A stretch of DNA of 64,000 bases from Thermoplasmata archaeon (GTDB lineage Archaea; Thermoplasmatota; Thermoplasmata; Lutacidiplasmatales; UBA184), in the NCBI GenBank assembly GCA_030043855.1, contig JASHWW010000005.1, positions 13,918 through 77,917 of the forward strand, written 5' to 3'. The translations under genes and the position numbers were made by a program. Every line of letters begins with the position of its first letter. Within the stretch, counting starts at the first letter, position 1. Shown here one piece after another: positions 1 to 9,102 of the stretch. The notes below the pieces were generated by a model, which was not told where the DNA came from, did no database searches, and saw only the letters and a program-made list of their open reading frames with translations.

Positions 1-16
1 CGGGACTGTCAGGGCG

Positions 17-652
17 GTGCGCACTGGCCTCGTTCTCGTCGGCATCGGAATGGCGGTCATCGGCGCGGGAGTGATCGCATCGCTCGCGCTGGCGCCCGAC
101 CCGGGCACCCTCCGGGAGTCGTGGCCGATCGACATCGAGAATCTGACCAGCAACGCCTCCCGGGGCGTGCCGGTCCCGGTCACCGATGGAGCCTCTTCGG
201 TGTTCTCGTTCGATTGGGTCGCTTCGAGCGCGGCTGAGGCGAGCCTCTGGCCGGCCGTCTCGTGCGGCGCGGCCGTCGGCGCCTGCCCCACGACGGAGCT
301 CCCGGTCGTCCACTGGAACGCTACGACGCACGGTGACTGGACGACGCACGGCGACCTCCCCTCGTACTACCTTCTCACCATCTGGGCCGCCGCGAAGTCG
401 TCGGTGAACTTCACCGGCCAGGTCGCGGAGACGTACTCGGCCCCGAGTCTGGCGATCCCGACCTGGGCCGAGATCTCGGTGATCGTCGGCGGAGTCGTCC
501 TGCTCGGGATCGGAGCGATGGCCCTGTTCCTCGGGCTGTTCCTGCGGACCTCGATCTACCGGGGACCGCCTCCGCCGCCTCCGCCGGAGCTCGCGGTCGA
601 CGAGACCGACGAGTTTGACGACGAGCCGCCCGACCCGCCGAACCCGAGCTGA
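17..652 (+). CDS. Putative two-pass membrane protein, unknown function
   Basis: The 211-residue product has a hydrophobic N-terminal segment (about residues 3-26) that can act as a signal anchor. A polar extracellular-looking stretch follows, then a second strong membrane segment (about 153-177) and a short cytoplasmic tail with a run of seven prolines and many Asp/Glu. This suggests an outward-facing domain of about 125 residues held by two helices. I do not recognise a family. The GTG start lies only 16 nt from the window edge, so an earlier start cannot be excluded. The gene converges on infB with a 16-nt gap. Confidence 0.6.
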   Translation: MRTGLVLVGIGMAVIGAGVIASLALAPDPGTLRESWPIDIENLTSNASRGVPVPVTDGASSVFSFDWVASSAAEASLWPAVSCGAAVGACPTTELPVVHWNATTHGDWTTHGDLPSYYLLTIWAAAKSSVNFTGQVAETYSAPSLAIPTWAEISVIVGGVVLLGIGAMALFLGLFLRTSIYRGPPPPPPPELAVDETDEFDDEPPDPPNPS

Positions 653-668
653 CCGAGCCGGGGGGCGA

Positions 669-2432
669 CTACTGCCCCCAGAACGGCCTCTCGGCCCGGT
701 GAATCCGTACGACCTCTTCGAGGATCTCGCCCTCGCGCGGCGTCAGGGCCTGCTGCCGCAACGCCCGGGCCGCCGATTCCGGGATCGATGTGAGCAGGGC
801 ATCGCCGGGTTTCAGATTCCGACCGATCACCGCCCCCTCGATCGAGGCCGCGAGCTCGGTCCCCTCCTCCGCTTCGGCGACGCTCTCGCCGTCCCGTTGC
901 AGGCCGCGGAGCACCCCGACCTCGGATCCGTCGGTGTGCATCAGGCGGACGCCCGGGCGCAGCGTCCCGCCGACCACCTTCACGCCCACGATCGCCGGCT
1001 TGGAGACGCGGAACACGAATCCGGGCAGCACCTCGAGCTTCGCGGGGTGGACGAGTTCCAGCCGCCGCTGGGCCTGGAGCTCCCGGCTCCTCTGTTGGCG
1101 CCACGTCTCGTACTCCTCCATCGCCCGGTACATCACGTCGGCCCGGAAGATCTTGACCGGCCCGTCCTCCCCTTCGGGGAGGGCGTCGGGAAGCACGGGC
1201 ACGTTGAACGCGATCACCGCCCGATGGGTCGGGTCCTTCACGTCGGCCATCCGGAGGATGGTCGACCGCCCGACCGGTCCGACCCCGGCCTCGTGGACCG
1301 GCAGGTTCCTCTGCCGGCACTCGAAGGCGAGCGCCTCGAGCCCCCCCAGCGTGTCGGCGTAGATGGCGACGCCGCTCTCCGCGAGCTCGGCGACCGGGTG
1401 CGATTCGCGGGTCAGCGCGGCCCGGACCTCCTCGGTCTCGGCGGTCGTCCGGACGACCTTGAGGAGCCCGCCGGGCATCGCATCCTCGATCCCGGGCGCC
1501 GACAGATACACGCCCGCGGCCGCGCGCACTGCGGCGAGCGACTCGAGCCGGCGCTGCTTCGAGACCTTCCCCTCCTTGGGAGGGATCGGGCGGTAGATCC
1601 CGCGCACGCGGGTCTCGAACGGCTCGGTGCGGCCGGTCGCGACGACGGTGTCGCCGACCTTGAGGGTCCCCTTGTAGACGATGATGCTGCTGACCGGGCC
1701 GACCCCGCGCTGGTCGCTCCGCTCGACGATCGTCGCCTCCCCCTCGCCCGCCTGGAGTTCGAGCTCCTCGGTCAGGAACCGTTGCGCGAGGCCGACGAGG
1801 AGCGCGATGAGCTCGGGGACGCCGACGCCGGTCTTGGACGACACCGGGACGATCCCGAGGTTCCGGGTGAAGTCGGTGACCCGGTCGTACCGGTCCGCCG
1901 AGAATCCCATCTGGACGAGGTCCTCCGCGACGCGGTAGAGGTGCGCGTCCAGCGCCTTCTCGAACTCCGGGCCGGACCGCTGGATCTCCTCGCGGAGCGA
2001 GACCGTTCCCGTGGCCTTGCGCCAGCCGGGCAGGAGGTCGATCTTCGTGAGGGCCACCGCGAACGGCGTCTTCTCGCGCCGGAGAATCTCGACGGACTCG
2101 CGAGTTTGCGGCATGAACCCCTCGCGAGCGTCCACGACGAGGATCGCGAGGTCGGAGAGCGCCCCGCCCCGCCGGCGGAGGGTCTCGAAGGAGCGGTGTC
2201 CCGGCGTGTCGACGAAGAGCAGCCCCGGGATGCGCATCTGGTCGCCCCGGAGGATCCCCTCGCAGAGCTTCCGGACGACCGGGCCCGGTACCTCGACGGC
2301 CCCGATGTGCTGGGTGATCCCGCCGGCCTCCCGCGAGGCGCGCACGCTCCCGGCGATGCGGTCGAGGAGCGTCGTCTTGCCGTGGTCGACGTGCCCCAGG
2401 AGGGAGACGATCGGCTCGCGCAGGTCGGCCAC
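669..2432 (-). CDS. infB: Translation initiation factor aIF5B (IF-2 family GTPase)
   Basis: GTPase that promotes subunit joining and initiator tRNA positioning. The G1 motif GHVDHGKTT is at residues 13-21, the DTPGH G3 motif near 75-79 and TKID (G4 variant of NKxD) at 129-132. EF-Tu-like beta-barrel domains II-IV follow, giving 587 residues, the usual archaeal aIF5B length without a long eukaryotic N-terminal extension. No intein is present at the G1 loop. The GTG start places the G domain immediately at the N-terminus as expected. It is the last gene of a minus-strand run and follows galT by 24 nt, so it is probably co-transcribed. Confidence 0.95.
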   Translation of the reverse strand: MADLREPIVSLLGHVDHGKTTLLDRIAGSVRASREAGGITQHIGAVEVPGPVVRKLCEGILRGDQMRIPGLLFVDTPGHRSFETLRRRGGALSDLAILVVDAREGFMPQTRESVEILRREKTPFAVALTKIDLLPGWRKATGTVSLREEIQRSGPEFEKALDAHLYRVAEDLVQMGFSADRYDRVTDFTRNLGIVPVSSKTGVGVPELIALLVGLAQRFLTEELELQAGEGEATIVERSDQRGVGPVSSIIVYKGTLKVGDTVVATGRTEPFETRVRGIYRPIPPKEGKVSKQRRLESLAAVRAAAGVYLSAPGIEDAMPGGLLKVVRTTAETEEVRAALTRESHPVAELAESGVAIYADTLGGLEALAFECRQRNLPVHEAGVGPVGRSTILRMADVKDPTHRAVIAFNVPVLPDALPEGEDGPVKIFRADVMYRAMEEYETWRQQRSRELQAQRRLELVHPAKLEVLPGFVFRVSKPAIVGVKVVGGTLRPGVRLMHTDGSEVGVLRGLQRDGESVAEAEEGTELAASIEGAVIGRNLKPGDALLTSIPESAARALRQQALTPREGEILEEVVRIHRAERPFWGQ

Positions 2433-2456
2433 GCGCGGTCGACGAGGGGCCGACCC

Positions 2457-3488
2457 TTAGCGTTTCTCGCCGACCGCCTCGGGAGCCGCGAGGGCGGCGC
2501 GCAGCCGCTCGGCCGCCGCTTCGGGCGGGATCGGATTGACGGCGACCCCGGTGCCGACCTCGAAGCCGTCGGGGCGGATCGTCCGCGGCAGCAACTCGAG
2601 GTACCAGTGCTCCGATTCGCTGCCGAGCCCGCCCGCCCCGCTCCGGGTCACGAGGTTGTAGGAGACGCCCGGAACGAGCGATCGGAGCGCGCGCAGGGTC
2701 CGGGGCACCCGCTCCGCCAGCTCGTCGAGCTCCGCGTCGGTCGAATCGCCGAACGTCCGCGCATGCCGACGGGGAAGGAATCGCACCTCGTACGGAAGGG
2801 CGGAGGCGTACGGGGCGTACGTCACGAACGATGCGCCTCGGTCTAGCAGGCGAGCCCCGCCGGCCTCCTCGCGCGCCCCGATCTCTTCGTATGCGCACGG
2901 AACCCCCTCCGCGCGGGCCCACGCCCGGGCGCCCGCGGCCTCCTCGGCGAGCTCCAACGGCACGAACGGGAGCGCGATCGCTTGCGCGTGGGGGTGCGTC
3001 AGCGTGCCTCCGGACTCGGGCCCGGCGTTCTCGAACAGGATGGAGCTCTGGATCCCCGGTCGGCCCGCGAGGTCGCGGATCCGGTCCCGGCCCATCCGGA
3101 GCACCTCGGCGGCCGCCTCGGGAAGGAACTCCGCGAATCCGGGCGCGTGATCCGGGCTCATGACGATCACCTCGTGGTAGCCGGTCGCCGCGCGCCGGAC
3201 GCCGAGCGGCGTGCGTTCCCCGAGGAGATGCGGGTCGGGAGGTCCCTCGAGCGTCGGGAACCGGTTGGGGATCGACCGTACCGTCCACCCGGGAGCGTTC
3301 GGCGGTCGGCCCGGTGGACCGAAGGCGGCCGTCTCCGCGGGCGTCCGCGCCTCGTGACCGCCGCAGAACGGACACTCTCCGTCCGGCGGGGCGGGGGCAC
3401 GTCCCCGGTACTCGTCCGGCCTCGCGAGCCGTCCCTCGGCGATGACGACCCACCGACCGGAGAACGGGTCCTGCCGCAGCTCCGACAT
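2457..3488 (-). CDS. galT: Galactose-1-phosphate uridylyltransferase
   Basis: Transfers UMP between UDP-glucose and galactose-1-phosphate (Leloir pathway, nucleotide-sugar supply). A zinc-type CPFCGG pair (C39, C42) and the active-site HPHAQ (165-169, family HPHxQ) are visible, and a second His pair follows in the C-terminal half. The 343-residue length fits the family. I chose the ATG at 3488; a TTG 15 nt upstream is in frame but less likely. Neighbours are a phosphodiesterase upstream and infB downstream on the same strand. Other HIT-superfamily nucleotidylyltransferases (ADP-sugar phosphorylases) are an alternative substrate class. Confidence 0.88.
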   Translation of the reverse strand: MSELRQDPFSGRWVVIAEGRLARPDEYRGRAPAPPDGECPFCGGHEARTPAETAAFGPPGRPPNAPGWTVRSIPNRFPTLEGPPDPHLLGERTPLGVRRAATGYHEVIVMSPDHAPGFAEFLPEAAAEVLRMGRDRIRDLAGRPGIQSSILFENAGPESGGTLTHPHAQAIALPFVPLELAEEAAGARAWARAEGVPCAYEEIGAREEAGGARLLDRGASFVTYAPYASALPYEVRFLPRRHARTFGDSTDAELDELAERVPRTLRALRSLVPGVSYNLVTRSGAGGLGSESEHWYLELLPRTIRPDGFEVGTGVAVNPIPPEAAAERLRAALAAPEAVGEKR

Positions 3489-3534
3489 CGCGCGACCGAC
3501 CAACCCCGGCGCCCACTTGAGCCGGCGGGGCGGC

Positions 3535-4878
3535 TCAGTCGAGTTCGCTCAGGGGCCCGGTGATCAGGGGTACGAGGAACTCGGCCGGGTCGAGACCGCC
3601 GTGGGCGCCCGGTCGGTGATGCGGTCGCGCCGCGGCCCCCGGGATCGAGTAGGTCACGCCCGCGCCCGCGGGCAGGAGAACGATACTCTCCCCGATGCGT
3701 TCGCGGAGCTCCGGATGGAACGGCGGGGGGCCGAACAGACCCCCGGCGATCGCTGCATCGACGTCGAGGTAGCCGGTTCCTGGGGGGAGGTGTCGGAGGA
3801 GAGCGTCCCGGAGGGCGTCCGCATGCCCGGGACGGGGGACGACGAATACGGCCCGCCGATCGCCGGCGGGAGGGCGAGCGAGGTGTTCGAGGATCGACGG
3901 TTCGGCATCGACCCGCAGGAGTCCCTGGGGCGGGATCGACACCTGTCCGTGGTCGGCGGTCAGGAGGAGGGTCGTGCGACGCGCGCGTTCCGGTGCGACG
4001 CGTCGCCGGACCGCATCGAGGATCCGGGCCACCTGCGCGACCTCGAACTCCGCCATCTCCCGGTCCGGGCCGTGCAGGTGCTCGACGGTGTCGAGCTCGT
4101 CCCAGTACAGGAACACCAGCGCGGGGGGCGTCGGGCGGTCGAGGAGTCTCCCGAGGACCCGGACGAGATCCCCCGCGGTCGCGTACGGCGCGAACTCCGC
4201 CCCGTCGTAGAGGGTGCGCGTGAACCCGGACCCCGCGTACGTTCCGCGGGTCACAGCGACGGCCGGAACCCCGCGGCGAAAGATCGTTGGCACGCCCGAG
4301 ATGTCCGCGGGCGTCCAGCCCGGGCCGACCAGGCTCTCGGCGTGCGGGTTCCCGAGGGGCGTCATGTGGAGGATCTCGGTCACGGTCCCGAACCGAGGGA
4401 GGTACTCCCGGTGGCCGACGACCCCGGTGCGACCCGGGGGAGCGGCGGCCGAGAGGCTCGTGAGGGCGACGGTGGTGGTCGTCGGGAACACGGAGGTGAT
4501 GGGGCGGGCGTCCAGCCAGGCGGGAGGGATCCCGGCTGGCCGGCCCGCACCGTCCTCACCGAACGGTGCGCCCCATCCGAGCCCGTCCACGATCCCGACG
4601 ATCACCGTTCCCTCGGCGCGCCGACCGTCGAACGGGTCGAGGTCGCGCGCGAGCGGGGCGACCAGCTCCGACGCCTCGACGGAGGCTCCCGTCGCCCGCA
4701 CCGCCGTGGCCGCCACGTTCGGGAGCGATCGGCCATCGAACGACGGAAGTGGAAGGCCGAGTGCGCCGATCGGGCGCAACAGTTGCGCCACGTCCTTCGC
4801 GAACGATCCGGACGTGGCCCTGACCTCCCCGGTCCGATGCGACGTGCGCGGGCTCTTAACCCCCGCCGACCGCGACAT
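3535..4878 (-). CDS. Alkaline-phosphatase-superfamily phosphodiesterase / nucleotide pyrophosphatase
   Basis: Type I phosphodiesterase/PglZ-like protein. Metal ligands and nucleophile are recognisable: IVDGLGW with D98, a FPTTTT run (133-136) supplying the nucleophilic Thr, a DELDTVEH block, TADHGQ near residue 309 and a C-terminal AHGG histidine. These are the conserved two-metal-site elements of this superfamily. There is no signal peptide, so it probably acts in the cytoplasm. The substrate cannot be read from sequence. The start overlaps the 3' end of dinB by 23 nt, implying co-transcription. Confidence 0.82.
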   Translation of the reverse strand: MSRSAGVKSPRTSHRTGEVRATSGSFAKDVAQLLRPIGALGLPLPSFDGRSLPNVAATAVRATGASVEASELVAPLARDLDPFDGRRAEGTVIVGIVDGLGWGAPFGEDGAGRPAGIPPAWLDARPITSVFPTTTTVALTSLSAAAPPGRTGVVGHREYLPRFGTVTEILHMTPLGNPHAESLVGPGWTPADISGVPTIFRRGVPAVAVTRGTYAGSGFTRTLYDGAEFAPYATAGDLVRVLGRLLDRPTPPALVFLYWDELDTVEHLHGPDREMAEFEVAQVARILDAVRRRVAPERARRTTLLLTADHGQVSIPPQGLLRVDAEPSILEHLARPPAGDRRAVFVVPRPGHADALRDALLRHLPPGTGYLDVDAAIAGGLFGPPPFHPELRERIGESIVLLPAGAGVTYSIPGAAARPHHRPGAHGGLDPAEFLVPLITGPLSELD

Positions 4879-6019
4879 CGCCCGGTTCGTCGAGCCGACG
4901 CTGTCGTTGGTGGCGCGGCGTCAGTCGCTCCGTCCGCACCGAAACCGTGCGGACCGGCCGCCGCCCGTGGGCGCCGTCGGTCTCCCAGAGCTCGCGCGCG
5001 AGCCGGGTCGCTCCGTGCCGGAGCGCGGAGGCTCCTTCCTGCGCGCCCCCGAGCGCGCGGACGCGCTGGGTCCGGGTGAAGTCGGCCCATCGGAACGCCA
5101 CTCCGACCGACCCGTACCGGAGATTCTCTCGGTCCAGGGCCGCGGCCAGGTCGGTCGCGAGCGCCTCGACGGCGTCGCGGATCGGCTCCCACGCCTCGAG
5201 GTCGGTCTCGAACGTCCGCTCCGACGAGCGGGAGTGCGGCTCCCACGCCTCCACCGGCGCTTCGGACGGGTGCCCGCGCGCGAGCAGGATCAGGTCGCGG
5301 CCGAATTGGCCGAGCGACCGGGCGAACTCCGACGGGGCGCGCCCCGCGAGCTCTCCCATCGTCGTGACGCCCCGCGCGCGAAACGCCTCATCGGTCTTCG
5401 GGCCGACGCCCGGAACGGCACGGACCGGGAGGGGGGCGAGGAAGCCCGCGACGTCCTCGGGGGGAACGACCACGATCCCTCCGGGCTTGGCGCGATCGCT
5501 CGCGATCTTGGCGACGACCCGGGTCGTGGCGACGCCGATCGACGCCGGGAGTCGCAACTCCTGGCGGAGCTCGGCCTGGACGCGCAGGGCGGCCTCCCGC
5601 GCTGCCCCGGCGCCCGATGCGTCCACCGCGACGGCCGCCTCGTCGATCCCGTACGGCACCACCCGCACCGCGTGCCGGGCCAGGATCGTCCGCACGTCCC
5701 CCGCGATCCGCTCGTATTTGGAGAAATCCGGCGGAATCCACAGCGCGTCGGGGCAGAGGCGCGCGGCGATCGCGACGGGCATCGCCGAGTGGACCCCCGT
5801 CGCCCGGGCGGCGTAGCTCGCCGAGAGGACGACGCCCCGGGCTCGTCCCGACCCCGGCGGGGGACCGACGATCACGCGCGCCTCCGCCAGTTCCGGTCGG
5901 TCCCGGATCTCGCAGGAGACGTAGTAGGCGTCCAGGTCGACGTACAGGAACCAGGTCGGCGGCGGCGCGACGGTCGGCTCGAGGGTCGGTCCGGTCACCG
6001 AGGGCGCGGGGTCGCGCAT
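4856..6019 (-). CDS. dinB: DNA polymerase IV, Y-family translesion polymerase
   Basis: Error-prone polymerase that bypasses damaged bases. The palm motif YVDLDAYY (D28, D30) and a second acidic motif IDEA near residue 126 give the three carboxylates. The steric-gate region has two tyrosines, which fits dNTP selection. Fingers, thumb (tandem HhH, 'PGVGPKTDEAF') and little-finger regions follow, 387 residues in all. The usual 'YSIDEAFLD' is 'YGIDEAAVAV' here, a mild divergence. The C-terminus is short and shows no obvious PIP box. The ATG at 6019 was chosen because it precedes the catalytic palm by about 25 residues. It is 26 nt downstream of a KaiC-like gene. Confidence 0.93.
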   Translation of the reverse strand: MRDPAPSVTGPTLEPTVAPPPTWFLYVDLDAYYVSCEIRDRPELAEARVIVGPPPGSGRARGVVLSASYAARATGVHSAMPVAIAARLCPDALWIPPDFSKYERIAGDVRTILARHAVRVVPYGIDEAAVAVDASGAGAAREAALRVQAELRQELRLPASIGVATTRVVAKIASDRAKPGGIVVVPPEDVAGFLAPLPVRAVPGVGPKTDEAFRARGVTTMGELAGRAPSEFARSLGQFGRDLILLARGHPSEAPVEAWEPHSRSSERTFETDLEAWEPIRDAVEALATDLAAALDRENLRYGSVGVAFRWADFTRTQRVRALGGAQEGASALRHGATRLARELWETDGAHGRRPVRTVSVRTERLTPRHQRQRRLDEPGDVAVGGG

Positions 6020-6045
6020 GGGAGACGCGGCGGGCGTGCGGCGGC

Positions 6046-6771
6046 TCAGCCGCTCCCGAAATCGACCGCCTTCGCGTCGACCGCGATCCCCTGGGGACCG
6101 ATCGCGTACGGCTGGACCGTCCGGACGTGCGGGGTGCGGCGCATCTTGAGGACCCGGATCGAGAGTCCGATGCGGTGGCCGTCCGGTCCGGTGTTGTAGC
6201 CGAGCACGAGCACGCCGTCGGCGATGTACTCGGAGAGGCCATCGCGGCTTACCTCCGGATGGAGCGGGTCGGCTTCGGCGGTGAGGACGGTCGTAGCCCC
6301 CGAGGAGCGGCACGCTGCCGCGAGCGCGAACAGCGTCGCACGGCGCCCCGGCTCGTCGTCGCTGAGCATGTTGAGCAGGCTGACCGAGTCGACGACGATC
6401 CGTTTCGCCCCGAGGGCGGAGAGCTCCTTCCCGAGCTCGCCCTGGATCCGGTGGAGGCTCTGGCGCGTCTCCTTGGGGTCGAGCCGCACCACCTGGAACG
6501 TTCCCTTCTCGACCGCCGCGTCGACCGGCCAGTGGAACTGGCGGGCGCTCTCGAGCAAGGGCGCCGTCTCCTCCTCGAGCGAGAGGAAGACCCCCTTCTC
6601 TCCGCGCTCCGCGCCCGAGAGCAGGAACTGGAGGCCGAAGCACGTCTTTCCGGTCCCGGGCAGTCCGGTCACGAGCACGACATGCCCCGATGGGAATCCT
6701 CCGCCGAGCATCTCGTCCAGGCCCGCGACCCCGGTGGAGACCTTCGCGCGCGTCGGCTCAGATCCGCTCAT
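6046..6771 (-). CDS. KaiC/RAD55-type RecA-fold ATPase (canonical Walker A)
   Basis: Single-domain KaiC-like protein of 241 residues. It begins with the family 'STGVAGLDEMLGGGFPSG' preface, then Walker A GLPGTGKT (36-43), paired glutamates in the SLEEE segment and a Walker B strand ending RIVVDSVS. Such proteins are usually regulatory or recombination-linked ATPases in archaea. Specific function is unknown. Its ATG overlaps the 3' end of the upstream KaiC-like gene by 14 nt, so the two are probably translated together and may form a heteromer. Confidence 0.85.
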   Translation of the reverse strand: MSGSEPTRAKVSTGVAGLDEMLGGGFPSGHVVLVTGLPGTGKTCFGLQFLLSGAERGEKGVFLSLEEETAPLLESARQFHWPVDAAVEKGTFQVVRLDPKETRQSLHRIQGELGKELSALGAKRIVVDSVSLLNMLSDDEPGRRATLFALAAACRSSGATTVLTAEADPLHPEVSRDGLSEYIADGVLVLGYNTGPDGHRIGLSIRVLKMRRTPHVRTVQPYAIGPQGIAVDAKAVDFGSG

Positions 6772-7672
6772 ACTGTGTGGTCACCAACCCGTTCGCGGCG
6801 TTCACCCGGATCACGAATCGGCCGTTGTACTCGCTCGAACTGTGCGCGAGGACCGGCATGAACTTCTCGATCATCATCGAGCGCTGACGATGGGAGCGGG
6901 ACGGGCTCGCCGTCCACCGGAAGTGGAGCACCCCGTCCACGGAGTCGATGATCGCCTGCTCGACCGACGGCGGCGCGACGCCCTCGGAGAGCACCAGGTA
7001 GACGATCCCGCCCCACTCCTTGGCCCGACGCCGCAGCCCCTTCAGCAAGGTCAGCATGTCGGTCGCCTCCACCCCGCGCCGGACGACCAGGTCGGTCAGC
7101 GAGTCGACGATGACGACGTTGGAGGCGCCGAGTTCGTCGACCGTCTGCGCGAGCGCGGCCACCGGCCCTCCGTCGGGCGGTCGACTTCCCTCCGACGGGC
7201 TTCCCAGCAACGGTCGAACCGAAGCCCATGCGGCTGGGACGACGGTGTCCTGGAAATAGGAGGCGGAGAGGTCGCGAAACGTCAGGTGTCGGAGGAGGAC
7301 CTTCGCGTAGAGCGGCTCGAACGACCCCTCGACCTCCCCGATCACCTGGTCCTTCGACCGGCTCGTGCTGACGTAGACGACCGACTCGGGGTAGACGAAC
7401 GGACCCTTTGCGCTCCCCAGGAAGAACTGGTGCAGCCGCGGGTCGTCGTAGTGCAGCATCAGGTGCACGGCGGAGGTGAGCGAGAACTCCTGGTGACCGG
7501 CACCCGCCTCCCCGAACAGGAGGATCACCGAGCCGACCGGTACGCCGCCCGTCAAGAAGTCGAAGTCCGGCACACCCGTCGGGATCCGGGCCGGCAGGCC
7601 GGCCAGGTCCGGGGGACGAGGCGCGGCCGGGTGGGACGGCATCACGAACGGGCGGGGTGCGTCCAACGCCAT
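6758..7672 (-). CDS. RAD55-family ATPase-like protein with degenerate Walker A
   Basis: A 304-residue KaiC/RAD55-fold protein. The glycine-rich loop reads GEAGAGHQEF (54-63): the P-loop lysine and following Ser/Thr are replaced by His-Gln. The Walker B-like strand (NVVIVDSLTDLV) and the rest of the fold are intact. From family knowledge, archaeal 'HTR-like' RecA-superfamily proteins carry similar GAGH loops, so this is probably a conserved non-hydrolysing or regulatory branch rather than a pseudogene. ATG at 7672 leaves a 38-nt gap to truD; an ATG ten codons later is also possible. Confidence 0.75.
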   Translation of the reverse strand: MALDAPRPFVMPSHPAAPRPPDLAGLPARIPTGVPDFDFLTGGVPVGSVILLFGEAGAGHQEFSLTSAVHLMLHYDDPRLHQFFLGSAKGPFVYPESVVYVSTSRSKDQVIGEVEGSFEPLYAKVLLRHLTFRDLSASYFQDTVVPAAWASVRPLLGSPSEGSRPPDGGPVAALAQTVDELGASNVVIVDSLTDLVVRRGVEATDMLTLLKGLRRRAKEWGGIVYLVLSEGVAPPSVEQAIIDSVDGVLHFRWTASPSRSHRQRSMMIEKFMPVLAHSSSEYNGRFVIRVNAANGLVTTQYERI

Positions 7673-7710
7673 CGGGGGAGGTACCGGGCGCGAGACGCGG
7701 ACGCCCGGTA

Positions 7711-9045
7711 TTAGTAGGCTCGGCTCGACTCGTCCCCGCAGAGCGGCCCGCCGCCGCTCTTCAAGAATTCCCGCAGCAGGATCGTCGCGTACGCCCCCTT
7801 CGGGAGGGCGAACCGGAACCACACCCCGTCGCCGTCGGGCGCGAGACCGAGCGGTGGGCACGGGAGGAGGATCGGTCGCCACGCCCCGGCGCTCGCGAGT
7901 TCGGGAGCGACGGGGATCCCAAATTGCGCCGGGGCGACGGAGTCCGCGTCGAGGAGCTGGCGCAGGTGGTCCCCGGGCCGTCCGGCGCCGGGGACGGTGC
8001 CCGTACCGACCAGGGGACCGGCCACCGCCGCCCGTCCCCGCGCGACGAGCTCCGTGCACTCGACGACGTTGTCGTCCGTCACCGGGACATCGTCGTGACT
8101 CCGATAGGTGCCGTCCCGTCCGAGCCGGAGGATCCGGTCGCCCGGCACGGGCCGGTCGAAGGGAAGTCCCTCGGCTCGCCGGAGGACCATCCATCGGTTG
8201 AACAGATGCGCCTGGTAGGCGTGGACGAACAGCAGGCGGAGGTCGCGCGGGAGCGCGTGAAAGGCCCGCGCGGGCGGGTCGCCTCGGGCGAGTCGTTCGA
8301 GGATCGCCCGTTCGAACCGGTACTCCGGCGGGAACTCGGCCAGCGCCCGTCGCGCATCGCGATGCTCCGCGAAGGCGGCCCGGGCCGCGTCTCCGGCGCC
8401 TGGGGAACCGAAGTCGGGGCGGCCGACCAGGTACGTCTCGACCGCACGGTCGAGATCCCCCTGGACGACCGCGCGCCCGACGACGTGCGTGATCGGTCGG
8501 ACCTCCCCGAACCGCTGCGGACCGAAGAAGTTGGGAAATCCACCCTGGTCGCGGAGCGACGCCTCCGTGCGCCGATACGCCACGATCGCCCCGTCCGGCG
8601 GGAGGGCCGTCCGTCCGACCCGGATCTCGAACGAATTTCCGTAGTGGTGGCCGAGCACCAACCCTTCCCGGGTCCGGTACGCGTCCCGCACCTCGACCCG
8701 GGGAAGTCCGAGGTCTCCGCTCGGGAGCGGTCCCCGGTACGAGAGCAGTCGATCGGCGACCGCGCGCCGGTCCTTCGTCCCCGACCACTGGATCGACCGG
8801 GACGAGATCCCGACCCGCCGCGCGATCGCCGCCCCCAGCTCGTGCTGCTCCCAGCCGCGGCTCACGATTCGGAGGACGACCACCCCACCGGCCGGGTCCG
8901 GTCGGGGATAGGTCGAGATCTCCCGGACGAGGAACTCCTCCCACGTCGTCTTGACATCGCCGACGACGCCCGCGGTGGACGTGAAGTAAAACTCGAGGCC
9001 CAGCGCGCCCTCGCTCGCCGGGGGCACGAGCGGGCGCGCCTCCAC
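7711..9045 (-). CDS. truD: tRNA pseudouridine synthase D
   Basis: Makes pseudouridine at position 13 (D-arm) of tRNA in bacteria, and has Pus7-like targets in archaea. The family signature GTKDRR (89-94) contains the catalytic Asp (D92), and NFFGPQRFGE (172-181) is the second TruD motif. The 444-residue length is typical of the archaeal form with its inserted domain. The GTG start at 9045 lies about 25 nt below a TATA-like element shared with the divergent gene, so the mRNA may be leaderless. First gene of the minus-strand run. Confidence 0.93.
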   Translation of the reverse strand: MEARPLVPPASEGALGLEFYFTSTAGVVGDVKTTWEEFLVREISTYPRPDPAGGVVVLRIVSRGWEQHELGAAIARRVGISSRSIQWSGTKDRRAVADRLLSYRGPLPSGDLGLPRVEVRDAYRTREGLVLGHHYGNSFEIRVGRTALPPDGAIVAYRRTEASLRDQGGFPNFFGPQRFGEVRPITHVVGRAVVQGDLDRAVETYLVGRPDFGSPGAGDAARAAFAEHRDARRALAEFPPEYRFERAILERLARGDPPARAFHALPRDLRLLFVHAYQAHLFNRWMVLRRAEGLPFDRPVPGDRILRLGRDGTYRSHDDVPVTDDNVVECTELVARGRAAVAGPLVGTGTVPGAGRPGDHLRQLLDADSVAPAQFGIPVAPELASAGAWRPILLPCPPLGLAPDGDGVWFRFALPKGAYATILLREFLKSGGGPLCGDESSRAY

Positions 9046-9064
9046 GCGCTGTCAAGTGGGGCGG

Positions 9065-9076
9065 TCATTATTACAT
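9065..9076. promoter_or_regulatory. Shared bidirectional TATA-like element
   Basis: AT-rich TCATTATTACAT is the only such run between the divergent truD (start 9045) and the gene starting at 9103. It sits about 26 nt from the first start and about 30 nt from the second, the archaeal TATA spacing on each side. Confidence 0.5.
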
Positions 9077-9102
9077 CGCTCCCGGATACCGCCGAGGGCC
9101 CG

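Noticed and set aside
556..3516. A 986-codon minus-strand frame over infB and galT
   Set aside because: Out-of-frame shadow of two genuine genes on the same strand; Arg/Gly/Pro-rich without domains.
6758..7672. KaiC-like gene as a decayed pseudogene because of its missing P-loop lysine
   Set aside because: The frame is intact, the rest of the fold is preserved, and GAGH-type loops are known in related archaeal proteins.
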